Notes under the pieces: generated by a model | What the model was told of the DNA's origin: nothing | The model's database searches: none | The model's input: only the letters and a program-made list of their open reading frames with translations | Source of the DNA: Anaerolineae bacterium | GTDB taxonomy: Bacteria; Chloroflexota; Anaerolineae; B4-G1; SLSP01 | NCBI GenBank assembly: GCA_016927095.1 | Contig: JAFGNI010000453.1 | Coordinates: 1 to 5,499, forward strand | Direction of reading: 5' to 3' | DNA length: 5,499 nt | Shown here: piece after piece, positions 1 through 5,499 of the stretch | Layout: every line of letters begins with the position of its first letter | Numbering within the stretch: position 1 is the first letter of the stretch | Translations under genes and position numbers: made by a program

Positions 1-2136
1 ATAGGGCACCTCCACGAGGACCGTCTCGATAGGCGGAAGGTCCAGCGCCGTGGGTAGCTTGTAGTCGAGCAGGTTGGCGTTGCGCATCTGGCCCTGGGCG
101 TTGTAGTCATACCCCTCGTAGAGCGCCCATCCGATGCCCTGCGTCGCCCCGCCCTGGAGCTGGCCCTCCACCTGGACGGGGTTGATGGCCCTGCCGACGT
201 CCTGCACCACGGTATAGCGCAGGAGTGTCACCTTACCCGTCTCGGGGTCCACCTCGACATCGGCGATATGGGTCCCAAACGAGACTCCCCAATCCTGAAC
301 ATCGACGTTGCCGACGCCGATCACGGTATTGCCTGTCTCGGGTAGGAGCCCCGCCAGCGCTTCGAAGGTCATCACCTTGTCTGAGTCTCCATCGACACGG
401 AAGGTCGCATTGGCGAAGGAGATCATCTCTACGTCGACCTCCCAGATCTCGGCGGCGCGCACCCGCATCTTGTCGATGACGTCGTGTGCTGCTTTGACCG
501 CCGCATGGCCGGCGGAGACCGTGGTGCGGCTGCCTGCACTGACGTCGGCATAGCCGATCGAATCCGTATCCCCGACCGTGGCTTTCACCCGATCCAGGGG
601 CAGGCCCAGGATCTCGGCGGCCTGCATCGCGGTACTGGTGCGCGTGCCGGTGATGTCGATGGAAGCTGTGACCAGAGCGACGGTGCCATCAGGGTTCACG
701 GTGATGGTGACGCTCGAACGCGCCCCCCAGTTGCCCCAGAAGGCATGCGCAACGCCGCGCCCCCGGTTCGGTCCGTCCAGCCGCGTGGTGTAGTGGGGAT
801 GCGCTCGCGCAGCCTCAAGACACTCGGTGGCGCCGATATCATGGTGCACTGTGCCATCAAGCGCCTGGGTCCCGTTCCGGACGCTGTTGCCCAGCCGGAA
901 ATCCAGGGGGTCCAACCCCAGCATATCAGCCAGCTCATTGATCACTTGCTCGACCGCGAAGCACGCGGGGGTCGCGCCGGGCGCGCGGTAGGAGTCGACC
1001 TTGGGCTTATTGACCAACACGTCATACCCCTCGATCAGGCCGTTGGGGATGTCGTAGGGGCCGAACATCACATGCGCCCCTGAGCCAACGGGTGACCCCG
1101 GGTAGGCCCCTGCCTCGTAAAGCAGAGTCGCCGTAGCTGCGGTGATCTTCCCAGCCTTCGTGGCCCCCATCTTGACGCGGATGACCGAGCCGGAAGAGGG
1201 GCCGGTGCCCAGGAAGGTCTGGTAGCGCGACATCAGGACCCTGACCGGACGCCTGGCTTTGCGCGCCAGGAGCGCTGTGACCGTGTCGACAAAGCTGGAG
1301 TTCTTGCCTCCAAAGGCTCCGCCAACCTCCATTGGGACGACCCGCACCTTCGACATCGGCAGCTTCAGCAGCTCAACGAGGTGATCGCGCACGGCGAAGG
1401 AGCCCTGTGTTGTCGCGTAGACGGTAAGGCTGCCGTTGTCTGTGCGCTGCGCGGCGTCGGCGCGTTGCGCGGCTTCGGCCCAGACGGCTGTCGAGGCGTG
1501 CGGCTCGATGTATCCCTGGTGGACCATCGCGGTGCGGAATTCCCGCTCGACGACCACATCCGCCTCGGCGAACCCGGCTTCAGGATCGCCCTTGAGCTCC
1601 TGGAAGTAGCTGGCTACGTTCGTTGGAGATTCTCCCGTGCCGGCAAGCGAGTGCGTGCGGAGATGGTCGTGTAAGATGGGAGCATCGGGCTTCATGCTCT
1701 CCAGGACATCCATGACCGGCGGCAACACCTCGTAGACGACATCGATCAGGCCAAGTGCAGCCTCAGCGATGGCTTGTGTACGGGCCGCGACTGCGGCAAC
1801 CGGGTGCCCCACGAAGAGCACCTTGTCGCTGGCTAGGACGCGGTCGCGGATCTGCTTCTCGCCGGCAGAACCCTCCGAAGAGATCTCCGGAAGGTCAGCC
1901 GCCGTGACGACAGCCAGGACACCCGCCAAAGCTTCCGCGCGGCTGGTGTCCAGCGACACGATGCGGGCATGGGCGTGCGGGCTGCGCAACACCTTGCCGA
2001 CGAGCATCCCCGGCAAGTGGACATCGGCCCCGAAGCGCGCGCGCCCCACCACCTTTTCTGCGGCGTCTACGCGCGTCGTGCGCGATCCGACGACGCGAAG
2101 ATCCTGCGCAACCGTTGAGGCCATCCTGTCGCCCAT
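1..2136 (-). CDS. Molybdenum hydroxylase large (molybdopterin-binding) subunit, xanthine dehydrogenase/CO dehydrogenase family, 3' end cut by window edge
   Basis: Translating the minus strand from the ATG at 2136 gives 712 codons with no stop down to base 1, so the gene runs off the left edge. The product is the catalytic subunit that carries the Mo-cofactor and hydroxylates the substrate with water-derived oxygen. Visible in order: N-terminal hammerhead domain (about 26-135, with GKVLRSPHAHARI at 47-59); EPHAS 211-215; TTQG with the conserved Gln244; cofactor loop GGAFGGK 272-278; SYRAPGAT 382-389; SAGSRTT 533-539; DVGRAIN 646-652 and EGQLQGGATQGIG 657-669. The family is usually about 750-800 residues, so some 50-80 residues are missing, including the GxGE motif with the catalytic Glu. 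The loop is neither the AYxCSFR of form I CO dehydrogenase nor AYRGAGR of form II. The start overlaps the small-subunit stop (ATGA) and has a GGAGGT ribosome site. Family assignment is firm; the substrate is unknown. Confidence 0.95.
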   Translation of the reverse strand, partial: MGDRMASTVAQDLRVVGSRTTRVDAAEKVVGRARFGADVHLPGMLVGKVLRSPHAHARIVSLDTSRAEALAGVLAVVTAADLPEISSEGSAGEKQIRDRVLASDKVLFVGHPVAAVAARTQAIAEAALGLIDVVYEVLPPVMDVLESMKPDAPILHDHLRTHSLAGTGESPTNVASYFQELKGDPEAGFAEADVVVEREFRTAMVHQGYIEPHASTAVWAEAAQRADAAQRTDNGSLTVYATTQGSFAVRDHLVELLKLPMSKVRVVPMEVGGAFGGKNSSFVDTVTALLARKARRPVRVLMSRYQTFLGTGPSSGSVIRVKMGATKAGKITAATATLLYEAGAYPGSPVGSGAHVMFGPYDIPNGLIEGYDVLVNKPKVDSYRAPGATPACFAVEQVINELADMLGLDPLDFRLGNSVRNGTQALDGTVHHDIGATECLEAARAHPHYTTRLDGPNRGRGVAHAFWGNWGARSSVTITVNPDGTVALVTASIDITGTRTSTAMQAAEILGLPLDRVKATVGDTDSIGYADVSAGSRTTVSAGHAAVKAAHDVIDKMRVRAAEIWEVDVEMISFANATFRVDGDSDKVMTFEALAGLLPETGNTVIGVGNVDVQDWGVSFGTHIADVEVDPETGKVTLLRYTVVQDVGRAINPVQVEGQLQGGATQGIGWALYEGYDYNAQGQMRNANLLDYKLPTALDLPPIETVLVEVPY
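1444..1479 (-). repeat. 18-base tandem duplication inside the large-subunit gene
   Basis: Minus-strand bases 1479-1462 and 1461-1444 are two adjacent 18-base units matching at 16 of 18 positions. They encode AEAAQR and ADAAQR (residues 220-231). The reading frame is kept. The repeat sits in a loop between EPHASTAVW and the TTQ strand, where relatives generally have only a short turn. Confidence 0.75.
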
Positions 2137-2618
2137 CAGGCCACCTCCGCAATCTGCTTAGCCGCACTCCGGACGGCCCGCACGATCTTGTCGTACCCCG
2201 TGCAACGGCAGAGGTTCCCGGAGAGCCACGTGCGAATCTCGGCCTCTGTGGGATTCGGGTTACGGTCCAATAGCGCCTTGCCTGCCATCAGCATCCCCGG
2301 CGTGCAGTAGCCGCACTGGAGCGCATCCTCCGCGATGAACGCCTGTTGAAGGGGGTGAAGGCCCTGCCAATCGGCGAGCCCTTCCACGGTCGTAACCTGG
2401 TGGCCGTCCACCTCAACGCCGAGTACAAGACAGGAATTGACCAATCGCCCATCCAGGAGCACGCTGCACGCGCCGCAGTTGCCATCATTGCAGCCTTCCT
2501 TGGCGCCCGTTAGCCCGAGGATATCGCGCAGGCATTCCAGCAGGCTCTGGTGGGGTTCACACAGGAACTCTGTGAGTTCGCCGTTGATGATCGCCGAGAC
2601 CATCTGTTTTCCTGCCAC
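2136..2618 (-). CDS. Molybdenum hydroxylase small subunit, two [2Fe-2S] clusters (CoxS/XdhC-type)
   Basis: A 160-residue ferredoxin-like electron-transfer subunit, the usual size for CoxS-type proteins. The N-terminal plant-ferredoxin-like domain carries C43, C48, C51 and C63 in the pattern CxxxxCGxC...C. The C-terminal helical domain carries C102 and C105 (QCGYCTPGM, 101-109) and C137 and C139 (LCRCTGY, 136-142). All eight cluster ligands are present, so the protein looks functional. It would relay electrons from the molybdenum centre in the large subunit to FAD in the medium subunit. The start is taken as GTG at 2618 because AAGGAGGT lies 6 bases upstream; an ATG five codons later (2603) is poorer. 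Its start is 2 bases after the FAD-subunit stop, and its TGA overlaps the large-subunit ATG, so the three subunits should be translationally coupled. Confidence 0.97.
   Translation of the reverse strand: MAGKQMVSAIINGELTEFLCEPHQSLLECLRDILGLTGAKEGCNDGNCGACSVLLDGRLVNSCLVLGVEVDGHQVTTVEGLADWQGLHPLQQAFIAEDALQCGYCTPGMLMAGKALLDRNPNPTEAEIRTWLSGNLCRCTGYDKIVRAVRSAAKQIAEVA
2143..2148 (-). promoter_or_regulatory. Ribosome binding site of the large-subunit gene
   Basis: GGAGGT on the minus strand lies 6 bases upstream of the ATG at 2136, inside the end of the small-subunit gene. It fixes the start of the large subunit at the ATGA overlap. Confidence 0.8.
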
Positions 2619-2620
2619 TG

Positions 2621-3517
2621 TTATACCTCCTTCCCGGGGTAGTCGTCAGCTAAGGCCCGTTCCGCGGCCCCCTGCAGCGCTCGTTTGACCAACACGGCTG
2701 CCAGATGGCGGCGCTGTGCTGCGGTGCCTCGTGTGTCATCGATGGGCCGCGCGGCCTCCGCGGCGAGTGCTGCGGCTCGGGCGAATCCGGGTTCCTCAGG
2801 TGCCTGGCCGACCAGCACCGCGGCAGCCTCAGGGCAATCGAGTGCCGTCGGGGCCACGGCTGCGAGTGCGATGCGCGCCCTGGATATCTGTGCACGATCC
2901 GACGTCAGCGCGACCCACGCCCCGGCCCCGGCAACGGCGATGTCCATCTCTCCCCGGGGGATGAAGCGCAGATAGCGCGCGCCCGTGTGAGGCTGCGGTG
3001 CTGGGAACTTAAGCGCCACGACTATCTCGCCCTCTTGTAGCACAGTTCTACCGGGCGCGGTACAGAAGGACGCAACGGGCACCTCACGCCGCCCCTTTGG
3101 CCCTGCCACCACGGCACTGGCGCCCAGCATGATCATTGCAGCGATCGAGTCACCGCTGGGAGCGGCATTACAGAGATTGCCGCCCAGGGTGGCGCGACCC
3201 TGGATCGCGGTGCCGCCAATGATCGAAGCTGCATCAAGCAGCCCGGGATACATCCTGCGCACATCGGGATGTTCAGCCAGCACTGCGCAGGTCACAGCGG
3301 CGCCAACCGTCAACCCGGCAGTGGCATCGTAGGTGAGTGTCAGTAGCTCCGGGATCCGCTTGAGGTCAACGAGAAGGTCGACGTCAAAGCGTCCCTGGCG
3401 CAACTGGACGAGCAAGTCTGTCCCCCCAGCCAGAGGCCGCGCGCGTTCACCCCTTGTAGCGAGAAGCGCGACCGCCTCCTCCACTGAGGTCGGGGCTTCA
3501 TAGGCAAAAGGCTTCAT
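2621..3517 (-). CDS. Molybdenum hydroxylase medium subunit, FAD-binding (CoxM/XdhB-type)
   Basis: A 298-residue FAD subunit, close to the roughly 290 residues of CoxM. The N-terminal FAD-binding domain (about 1-175) has AGGTDLL at 30-36 and ATLGGNLCNAAPSGD at 109-123, both contacting the flavin pyrophosphate in this family. The C-terminal domain begins near PRGEMDIAVAG and is the CO_deh_flav_C-type fold. It accepts electrons from the small subunit and passes them to an external acceptor (NAD, quinone or oxygen; not determinable here). There is no extra four-cysteine [4Fe-4S] insertion, which argues against 4-hydroxybenzoyl-CoA reductase. The frame stays open to 3964, but those extra 149 codons overlap azlD and have no family character. 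ATG at 3517 begins the canonical MKPFAYEAP start and has an AAGGAGG site 10 bases upstream. The TAA stop lies inside the leader of the next gene. Confidence 0.96.
   Translation of the reverse strand: MKPFAYEAPTSVEEAVALLATRGERARPLAGGTDLLVQLRQGRFDVDLLVDLKRIPELLTLTYDATAGLTVGAAVTCAVLAEHPDVRRMYPGLLDAASIIGGTAIQGRATLGGNLCNAAPSGDSIAAMIMLGASAVVAGPKGRREVPVASFCTAPGRTVLQEGEIVVALKFPAPQPHTGARYLRFIPRGEMDIAVAGAGAWVALTSDRAQISRARIALAAVAPTALDCPEAAAVLVGQAPEEPGFARAAALAAEAARPIDDTRGTAAQRRHLAAVLVKRALQGAAERALADDYPGKEV
2625..2632 (-). promoter_or_regulatory. Ribosome binding site deciding the GTG start of the [2Fe-2S] subunit
   Basis: On the minus strand AAGGAGGT lies 6 bases before the GTG at 2618 and overlaps the last codons of the FAD-subunit gene. 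It is a near-perfect anti-16S match at ideal spacing, so it selects GTG over the ATG at 2603. Confidence 0.85.
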
Positions 3518-3527
3518 CGTCGGAGGT

Positions 3528-3534
3528 CCTCCTT
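3528..3534 (-). promoter_or_regulatory. Ribosome binding site deciding the start of the FAD subunit
   Basis: AAGGAGG on the minus strand lies 10 bases before the ATG at 3517, a slightly long but acceptable spacing. It supports this start over the 149-codon longer open frame. It is followed at once by ACCTCC, making the near-palindrome GGAGGACCTCC (3522-3532); with a single-base centre this cannot fold as a local hairpin. Confidence 0.75.
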
Positions 3535-3549
3535 GGTCAAATGGCACTC

Positions 3550-3571
3550 GTCGGACGAGGCCCCGTCCAAC
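3550..3571 (-). repeat. Inverted repeat (possible RNA hairpin) between azlD and the hydroxylase genes
   Basis: In the transcript, GTTGGACG and CGTCCGAC can pair as an 8-base stem (one G-U pair) around a 6-base loop. No U-run follows, so it does not look like a standard intrinsic terminator. It may be an intercistronic processing or stability element, or chance. Confidence 0.4.
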
Positions 3572-3572
3572 G

Positions 3573-3591
3573 GGTATCCCTATCCTATACC
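3573..3591 (-). repeat. Short inverted repeat over the azlD stop codon
   Basis: GGTAT and ATACC flank a 9-base spacer that includes the TAG stop of azlD. The 5-base stem is weak on its own, but it lies immediately upstream of the stronger inverted repeat at 3550-3571, giving two tandem potential hairpins at the azlD-hydroxylase junction. Confidence 0.25.
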
Positions 3592-3915
3592 GAGAATGGC
3601 CCGCACGCCAGCCACGACCAGCATACCGACCAGTACCGCAGCGAACAGGCTCTTTGTCTTCCAGGCGACGATGAACGTGGGGATTGCAGCCCAGAAGAAG
3701 AGGTTGCTTTTGCCGAGCGCGACCCCTCCATCGGCAAGAACCAGCGATGGAAGCAGCATCGCCGCGAGTACCGCCACGGGTACATAGCGCAGCCAGGTGA
3801 TCACCAGCGGTGGCAGCGATCGCGTTGAGAAGAGCCAGAGCGGCAGGAGGCGCGGCAGATAAGTGACGATGAGCATCCCGACGATGGTGAGAAACACCAT
3901 TGTTTGGTCGATCAC
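3580..3915 (-). CDS. azlD: AzlD-type branched-chain amino acid transport subunit
   Basis: A 111-residue, very hydrophobic protein of the AzlD family, the small partner of AzlC in a two-component inner-membrane exporter first tied to branched-chain amino acid (azaleucine) efflux in Bacillus subtilis. Four probable membrane segments: about 6-29, containing the family motif TYLPRLLPLWL (18-28); about 36-60, containing LRYVPVAVLAAMLLP (42-56); about 71-85; and about 90-109. The start is GTG at 3915, overlapping the azlC TGA by 4 bases (GTGA), with GAGGTG 5 bases upstream; an ATG at codon 6 is a weaker alternative. The stop is TAG at 3580. The size and overlap with azlC are typical of the pair. 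The actual substrate in this operon could differ from branched-chain amino acids. Confidence 0.93.
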   Translation of the reverse strand: MIDQTMVFLTIVGMLIVTYLPRLLPLWLFSTRSLPPLVITWLRYVPVAVLAAMLLPSLVLADGGVALGKSNLFFWAAIPTFIVAWKTKSLFAAVLVGMLVVAGVRAILGIG

Positions 3916-4670
3916 GATGCCACCTCACCACGTTGCGTATCCCCGGGTGACCCCTTTCTGTCACGTGCCGACTCGAGCACGGCGCCTACCGTCGCGCCTG
4001 CCACCGTCGCCAGGATGATGCTCCATTGGCCCACGCCCCACAGCGTAAGCATCACGGCAAGCACTCCCGTCAGCACCGCGATGGCAACCTCGAGCCGACG
4101 CTTGATCTGCATCACGAGCAGCGCGATGAACATCGCGGGTAACGTGTAATCGAGCGCCAGGGGCTTGACGTCGGTGATGCGTCCGCCCACCACTGCGCCC
4201 AACCACGACCCAAAGAGCCATGAGAGTTGCGCAGTCAGATTAAGCGCGCCGACCTCGATCTTGCTCGGGATGCCGCCGGCGAACCTGACGCTGTGAAGCG
4301 CGAATGATTCATCGGTAAGCTCGTAGGCAAAGACTGCCAGTTCCCACTTGCGCCAGCCTCTGAGGTAGGGTGAGAGGGCTGCGGAGAAGAGCATGTGCCG
4401 CAGATTCACCACGAAGGTGGTCGCTACGATAGACAGTGCCGGTGCAGCTGCCGCGAAGAGGCCTGCGGCGATGAGTTGGGACGACCCTGCATACACCAGG
4501 GCTGACATCGCCAGGGTATTGAACAGCGATAACCCTGCCTGCTGTGCCAACACACCATAAGCAAAGCCAATGGGGATGTAGCCCATGACGATGGGCATCG
4601 CCCGGGCGATGCCACGCACCCACGCGGGCTTGCCGGACGAGCCAACAGAATCGGGAATTCCGTTCATCAC
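3912..4670 (-). CDS. azlC: AzlC-type branched-chain amino acid permease subunit
   Basis: A 252-residue polytopic membrane protein of the AzlC family (E. coli YgaZ is a homologue). Family landmarks are clear: ARAMPIVMGYIPIGFAYG (22-39), VYAGSSQL (59-66), VNLRHMLFSAAL (87-98) and YELTDESFAL (115-124), followed by hydrophobic segments through about residue 235 and a short charged tail. It should form the transporter with AzlD. The start is ambiguous: GTG at 4670 is followed directly by ATG at 4667, and neither has a good Shine-Dalgarno (only AAGG abutting the start), so translation may depend on the upstream gene, whose stop is 19 bases away. The TGA overlaps the azlD GTG. Family membership is secure; the transported compound is an inference from named homologues. 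Confidence 0.94.
   Translation of the reverse strand: MMNGIPDSVGSSGKPAWVRGIARAMPIVMGYIPIGFAYGVLAQQAGLSLFNTLAMSALVYAGSSQLIAAGLFAAAAPALSIVATTFVVNLRHMLFSAALSPYLRGWRKWELAVFAYELTDESFALHSVRFAGGIPSKIEVGALNLTAQLSWLFGSWLGAVVGGRITDVKPLALDYTLPAMFIALLVMQIKRRLEVAIAVLTGVLAVMLTLWGVGQWSIILATVAGATVGAVLESARDRKGSPGDTQRGEVAS
3921..3926 (-). promoter_or_regulatory. Ribosome binding site of azlD
   Basis: GAGGTG on the minus strand, within the last codons of azlC, lies 5 bases before the GTG at 3915. It supports that GTG as the azlD start within the 4-base overlap. Confidence 0.6.
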
Positions 4671-4689
4671 CTTACCGGAATCTCTAGCA

Positions 4690-5499
4690 TCAAGCTAGAT
4701 GGATGGTAGGTGATTGCACGACGACGTCCAGGTGAATCGGCGCGTCGTTTGTACCGCCATAGCCGAGATCATTGCCGATACCGAAGTGACAGGTTCCCGC
4801 GATGCTCTCATCGATGCCGATGATGCCTGTTGGTGTCATCGTCGACAGACCGATGCCGAGCTCAATCACCCTGCGACAGTTGTCCGGCAAGTGCCACAGC
4901 TTGTTATGGAGCCGCGTTGCTATGTCGCCGCCGGTGATCTCGGTGATCTCGCCATTCTGCACGGTCAGGGCAACGGGGACATCGACGAGGCCCAGGCTGT
5001 CGATCAGGTCCGCGTGGACGCGCAGCTCTCCTACAGTGACGTCGACGACGATCACGCCGTTGGCAGAACCCTCAACAATGCCGAAGCTCGTTTCGGCGGG
5101 TGGCAGGTAGCACGTCTCTCCTGTCCCCGGCGTCTTGTAGGCGATCGTGTGTGGGCTATTGACGCAGAAGGTTAGATCCGTGCCGCTGGATGCGGTGACG
5201 CGGACGGTAGCGCCACGCTGCATTGCCTCGAATTGCCGTGCGGTGCTTGGTGGCAGTTCCTGTGGTGTGTTCAGACCCTCCAACAGTGCTTTCCTGGTGA
5301 TGGTGGGTCTGATGAAGGCGTATTTTGCTCGAACGTTCTCCGGTTTCTCAAAGGCCCTGAACAGCTGCCCCCAGCCCTTTGTGATGAAGCTCCCACATCC
5401 GATGTTGACCAGCAGCAGGTCGCCCGGCAGTAGCCGGGAGATATCGGCCACTATGCTGCCATAGTCATCAATCTCGTCAAGGTTGATGAGGTCGATTCC
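4690..5499 (-). CDS. M29 aminopeptidase / NicX-type dioxygenase superfamily protein, 5' end cut by window edge
   Basis: 269 residues are visible. The frame remains open from the TGA at 4690 to base 5499, so the true start is outside; the internal GTG at 5451 is not convincing because the preceding 16 codons are coding-like. The C-terminal half matches the M29 metallopeptidase fold, a family that also includes the Fe(II) 2,5-dihydroxypyridine dioxygenase NicX. Visible are GTDLTF, PPAETSFGIVEGSANG, ELGIG, GTCHFGIG and PIHLD. Candidate metal ligands, numbered in the visible fragment, are E136, E213, H238, H256 and D258, so the metal site looks intact. The tyrosine usually found seven residues after the first histidine in M29 peptidases is leucine here. 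It could be a peptidase, a NicX-like ring-opening dioxygenase, or another hydrolase. It is the first visible gene of the operon, ending 19 bases before azlC. The fold call is good, the reaction uncertain. Confidence 0.8.
   Translation of the reverse strand, partial: GIDLINLDEIDDYGSIVADISRLLPGDLLLVNIGCGSFITKGWGQLFRAFEKPENVRAKYAFIRPTITRKALLEGLNTPQELPPSTARQFEAMQRGATVRVTASSGTDLTFCVNSPHTIAYKTPGTGETCYLPPAETSFGIVEGSANGVIVVDVTVGELRVHADLIDSLGLVDVPVALTVQNGEITEITGGDIATRLHNKLWHLPDNCRRVIELGIGLSTMTPTGIIGIDESIAGTCHFGIGNDLGYGGTNDAPIHLDVVVQSPTIHLA

Noticed and set aside
225..1083. Plus-strand open frames across 225-1083 (including one of 199 codons)
   Set aside because: They are Arg/Pro/Gly-rich shadows antisense to the clearly conserved large-subunit gene and lack recognisable motifs or ribosome sites.
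1..2136. Form I CO dehydrogenase (coxL)
   Set aside because: The gene order medium-small-large fits, but the AYxCSFR loop with the Cu-binding cysteine is absent; SYRAPGAT is found instead.
3550..3571. Rho-independent terminator after azlD
   Set aside because: The stem is followed by CGAGTGCC-type sequence with no T-run, so termination is not supported; it is kept only as an inverted repeat.
3535..3600. Sigma-70-type promoter upstream of the FAD subunit (TTGGAC, TTGACC and TATAGGAT-like words)
   Set aside because: No pair of these words has acceptable sequence and 16-18 base spacing in the right order before 3517.
3518..3964. A 149-codon N-terminal extension of the FAD subunit (open frame from 3964)
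   Set aside because: It overlaps azlD and the end of azlC in another frame, shows no family similarity, and the ATG at 3517 has the canonical MKPF start with a good ribosome binding site.
5449..5451. GTG at 5451 as the true start of the M29-like gene
   Set aside because: The frame stays open to the window edge with plausible coding residues, and the fragment is too short for the family, so the start lies outside.
4714..5464. Plus-strand open frames opposite the M29-like gene
   Set aside because: They are antisense shadows of a conserved minus-strand gene, with no family features.
1..5499. CRISPR arrays, insertion sequences, tRNA/rRNA genes, phage or defence genes
   Set aside because: Practically the whole window is accounted for by six metabolic and transport genes, and no regularly spaced repeats, transposase motifs or RNA-gene signatures were seen.

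Overview
The window reads as one stretch of a bacterial catabolic operon, entirely on the minus strand and transcribed from the right edge to the left edge. Base composition is GC-rich (about 60% by eye). Most junctions are very tight, Shine-Dalgarno sequences are strong for four of the genes, and GTG starts are common. Nothing fixes the taxon. A free-living, moderately GC-rich bacterium (for example Chloroflexota, Actinomycetota or Proteobacteria) would fit, and I would not go further.

Layout, in order of transcription: (1) 5499-4690, a protein of the M29 aminopeptidase / NicX-type dioxygenase superfamily whose N-terminus lies outside the window; (2) 4670-3912, azlC, and (3) 3915-3580, azlD, the two subunits of an AzlCD-type branched-chain amino acid exporter, overlapping by 4 bases; (4) a 62-base gap holding two small inverted repeats and a strong ribosome binding site; (5) 3517-2621, 2618-2136 and 2136-1, the FAD, [2Fe-2S] and molybdopterin subunits of a molybdenum hydroxylase of the xanthine dehydrogenase / CO dehydrogenase family, in the order medium-small-large. 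The large subunit has no stop codon before the left edge, so it appears only when the minus strand is read as an open frame from 2136 down to base 1. 712 residues are visible, and the C-terminus with the expected catalytic glutamate is outside.

How they may work together (inference): the hydroxylase subunits would form a cytoplasmic enzyme passing electrons from Mo-cofactor through two [2Fe-2S] clusters to FAD, hydroxylating a small, probably nitrogenous or heteroaromatic, substrate. The M29/NicX-like protein could act on the same compound or a product, and AzlCD would move an amino acid or related metabolite across the membrane. The active-site loop is not that of CO dehydrogenase, so CO oxidation is unlikely. 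The substrate cannot be read from the sequence. I see no mobile element, CRISPR array, RNA gene or defence system. No gene-free stretch exceeds 62 bases.
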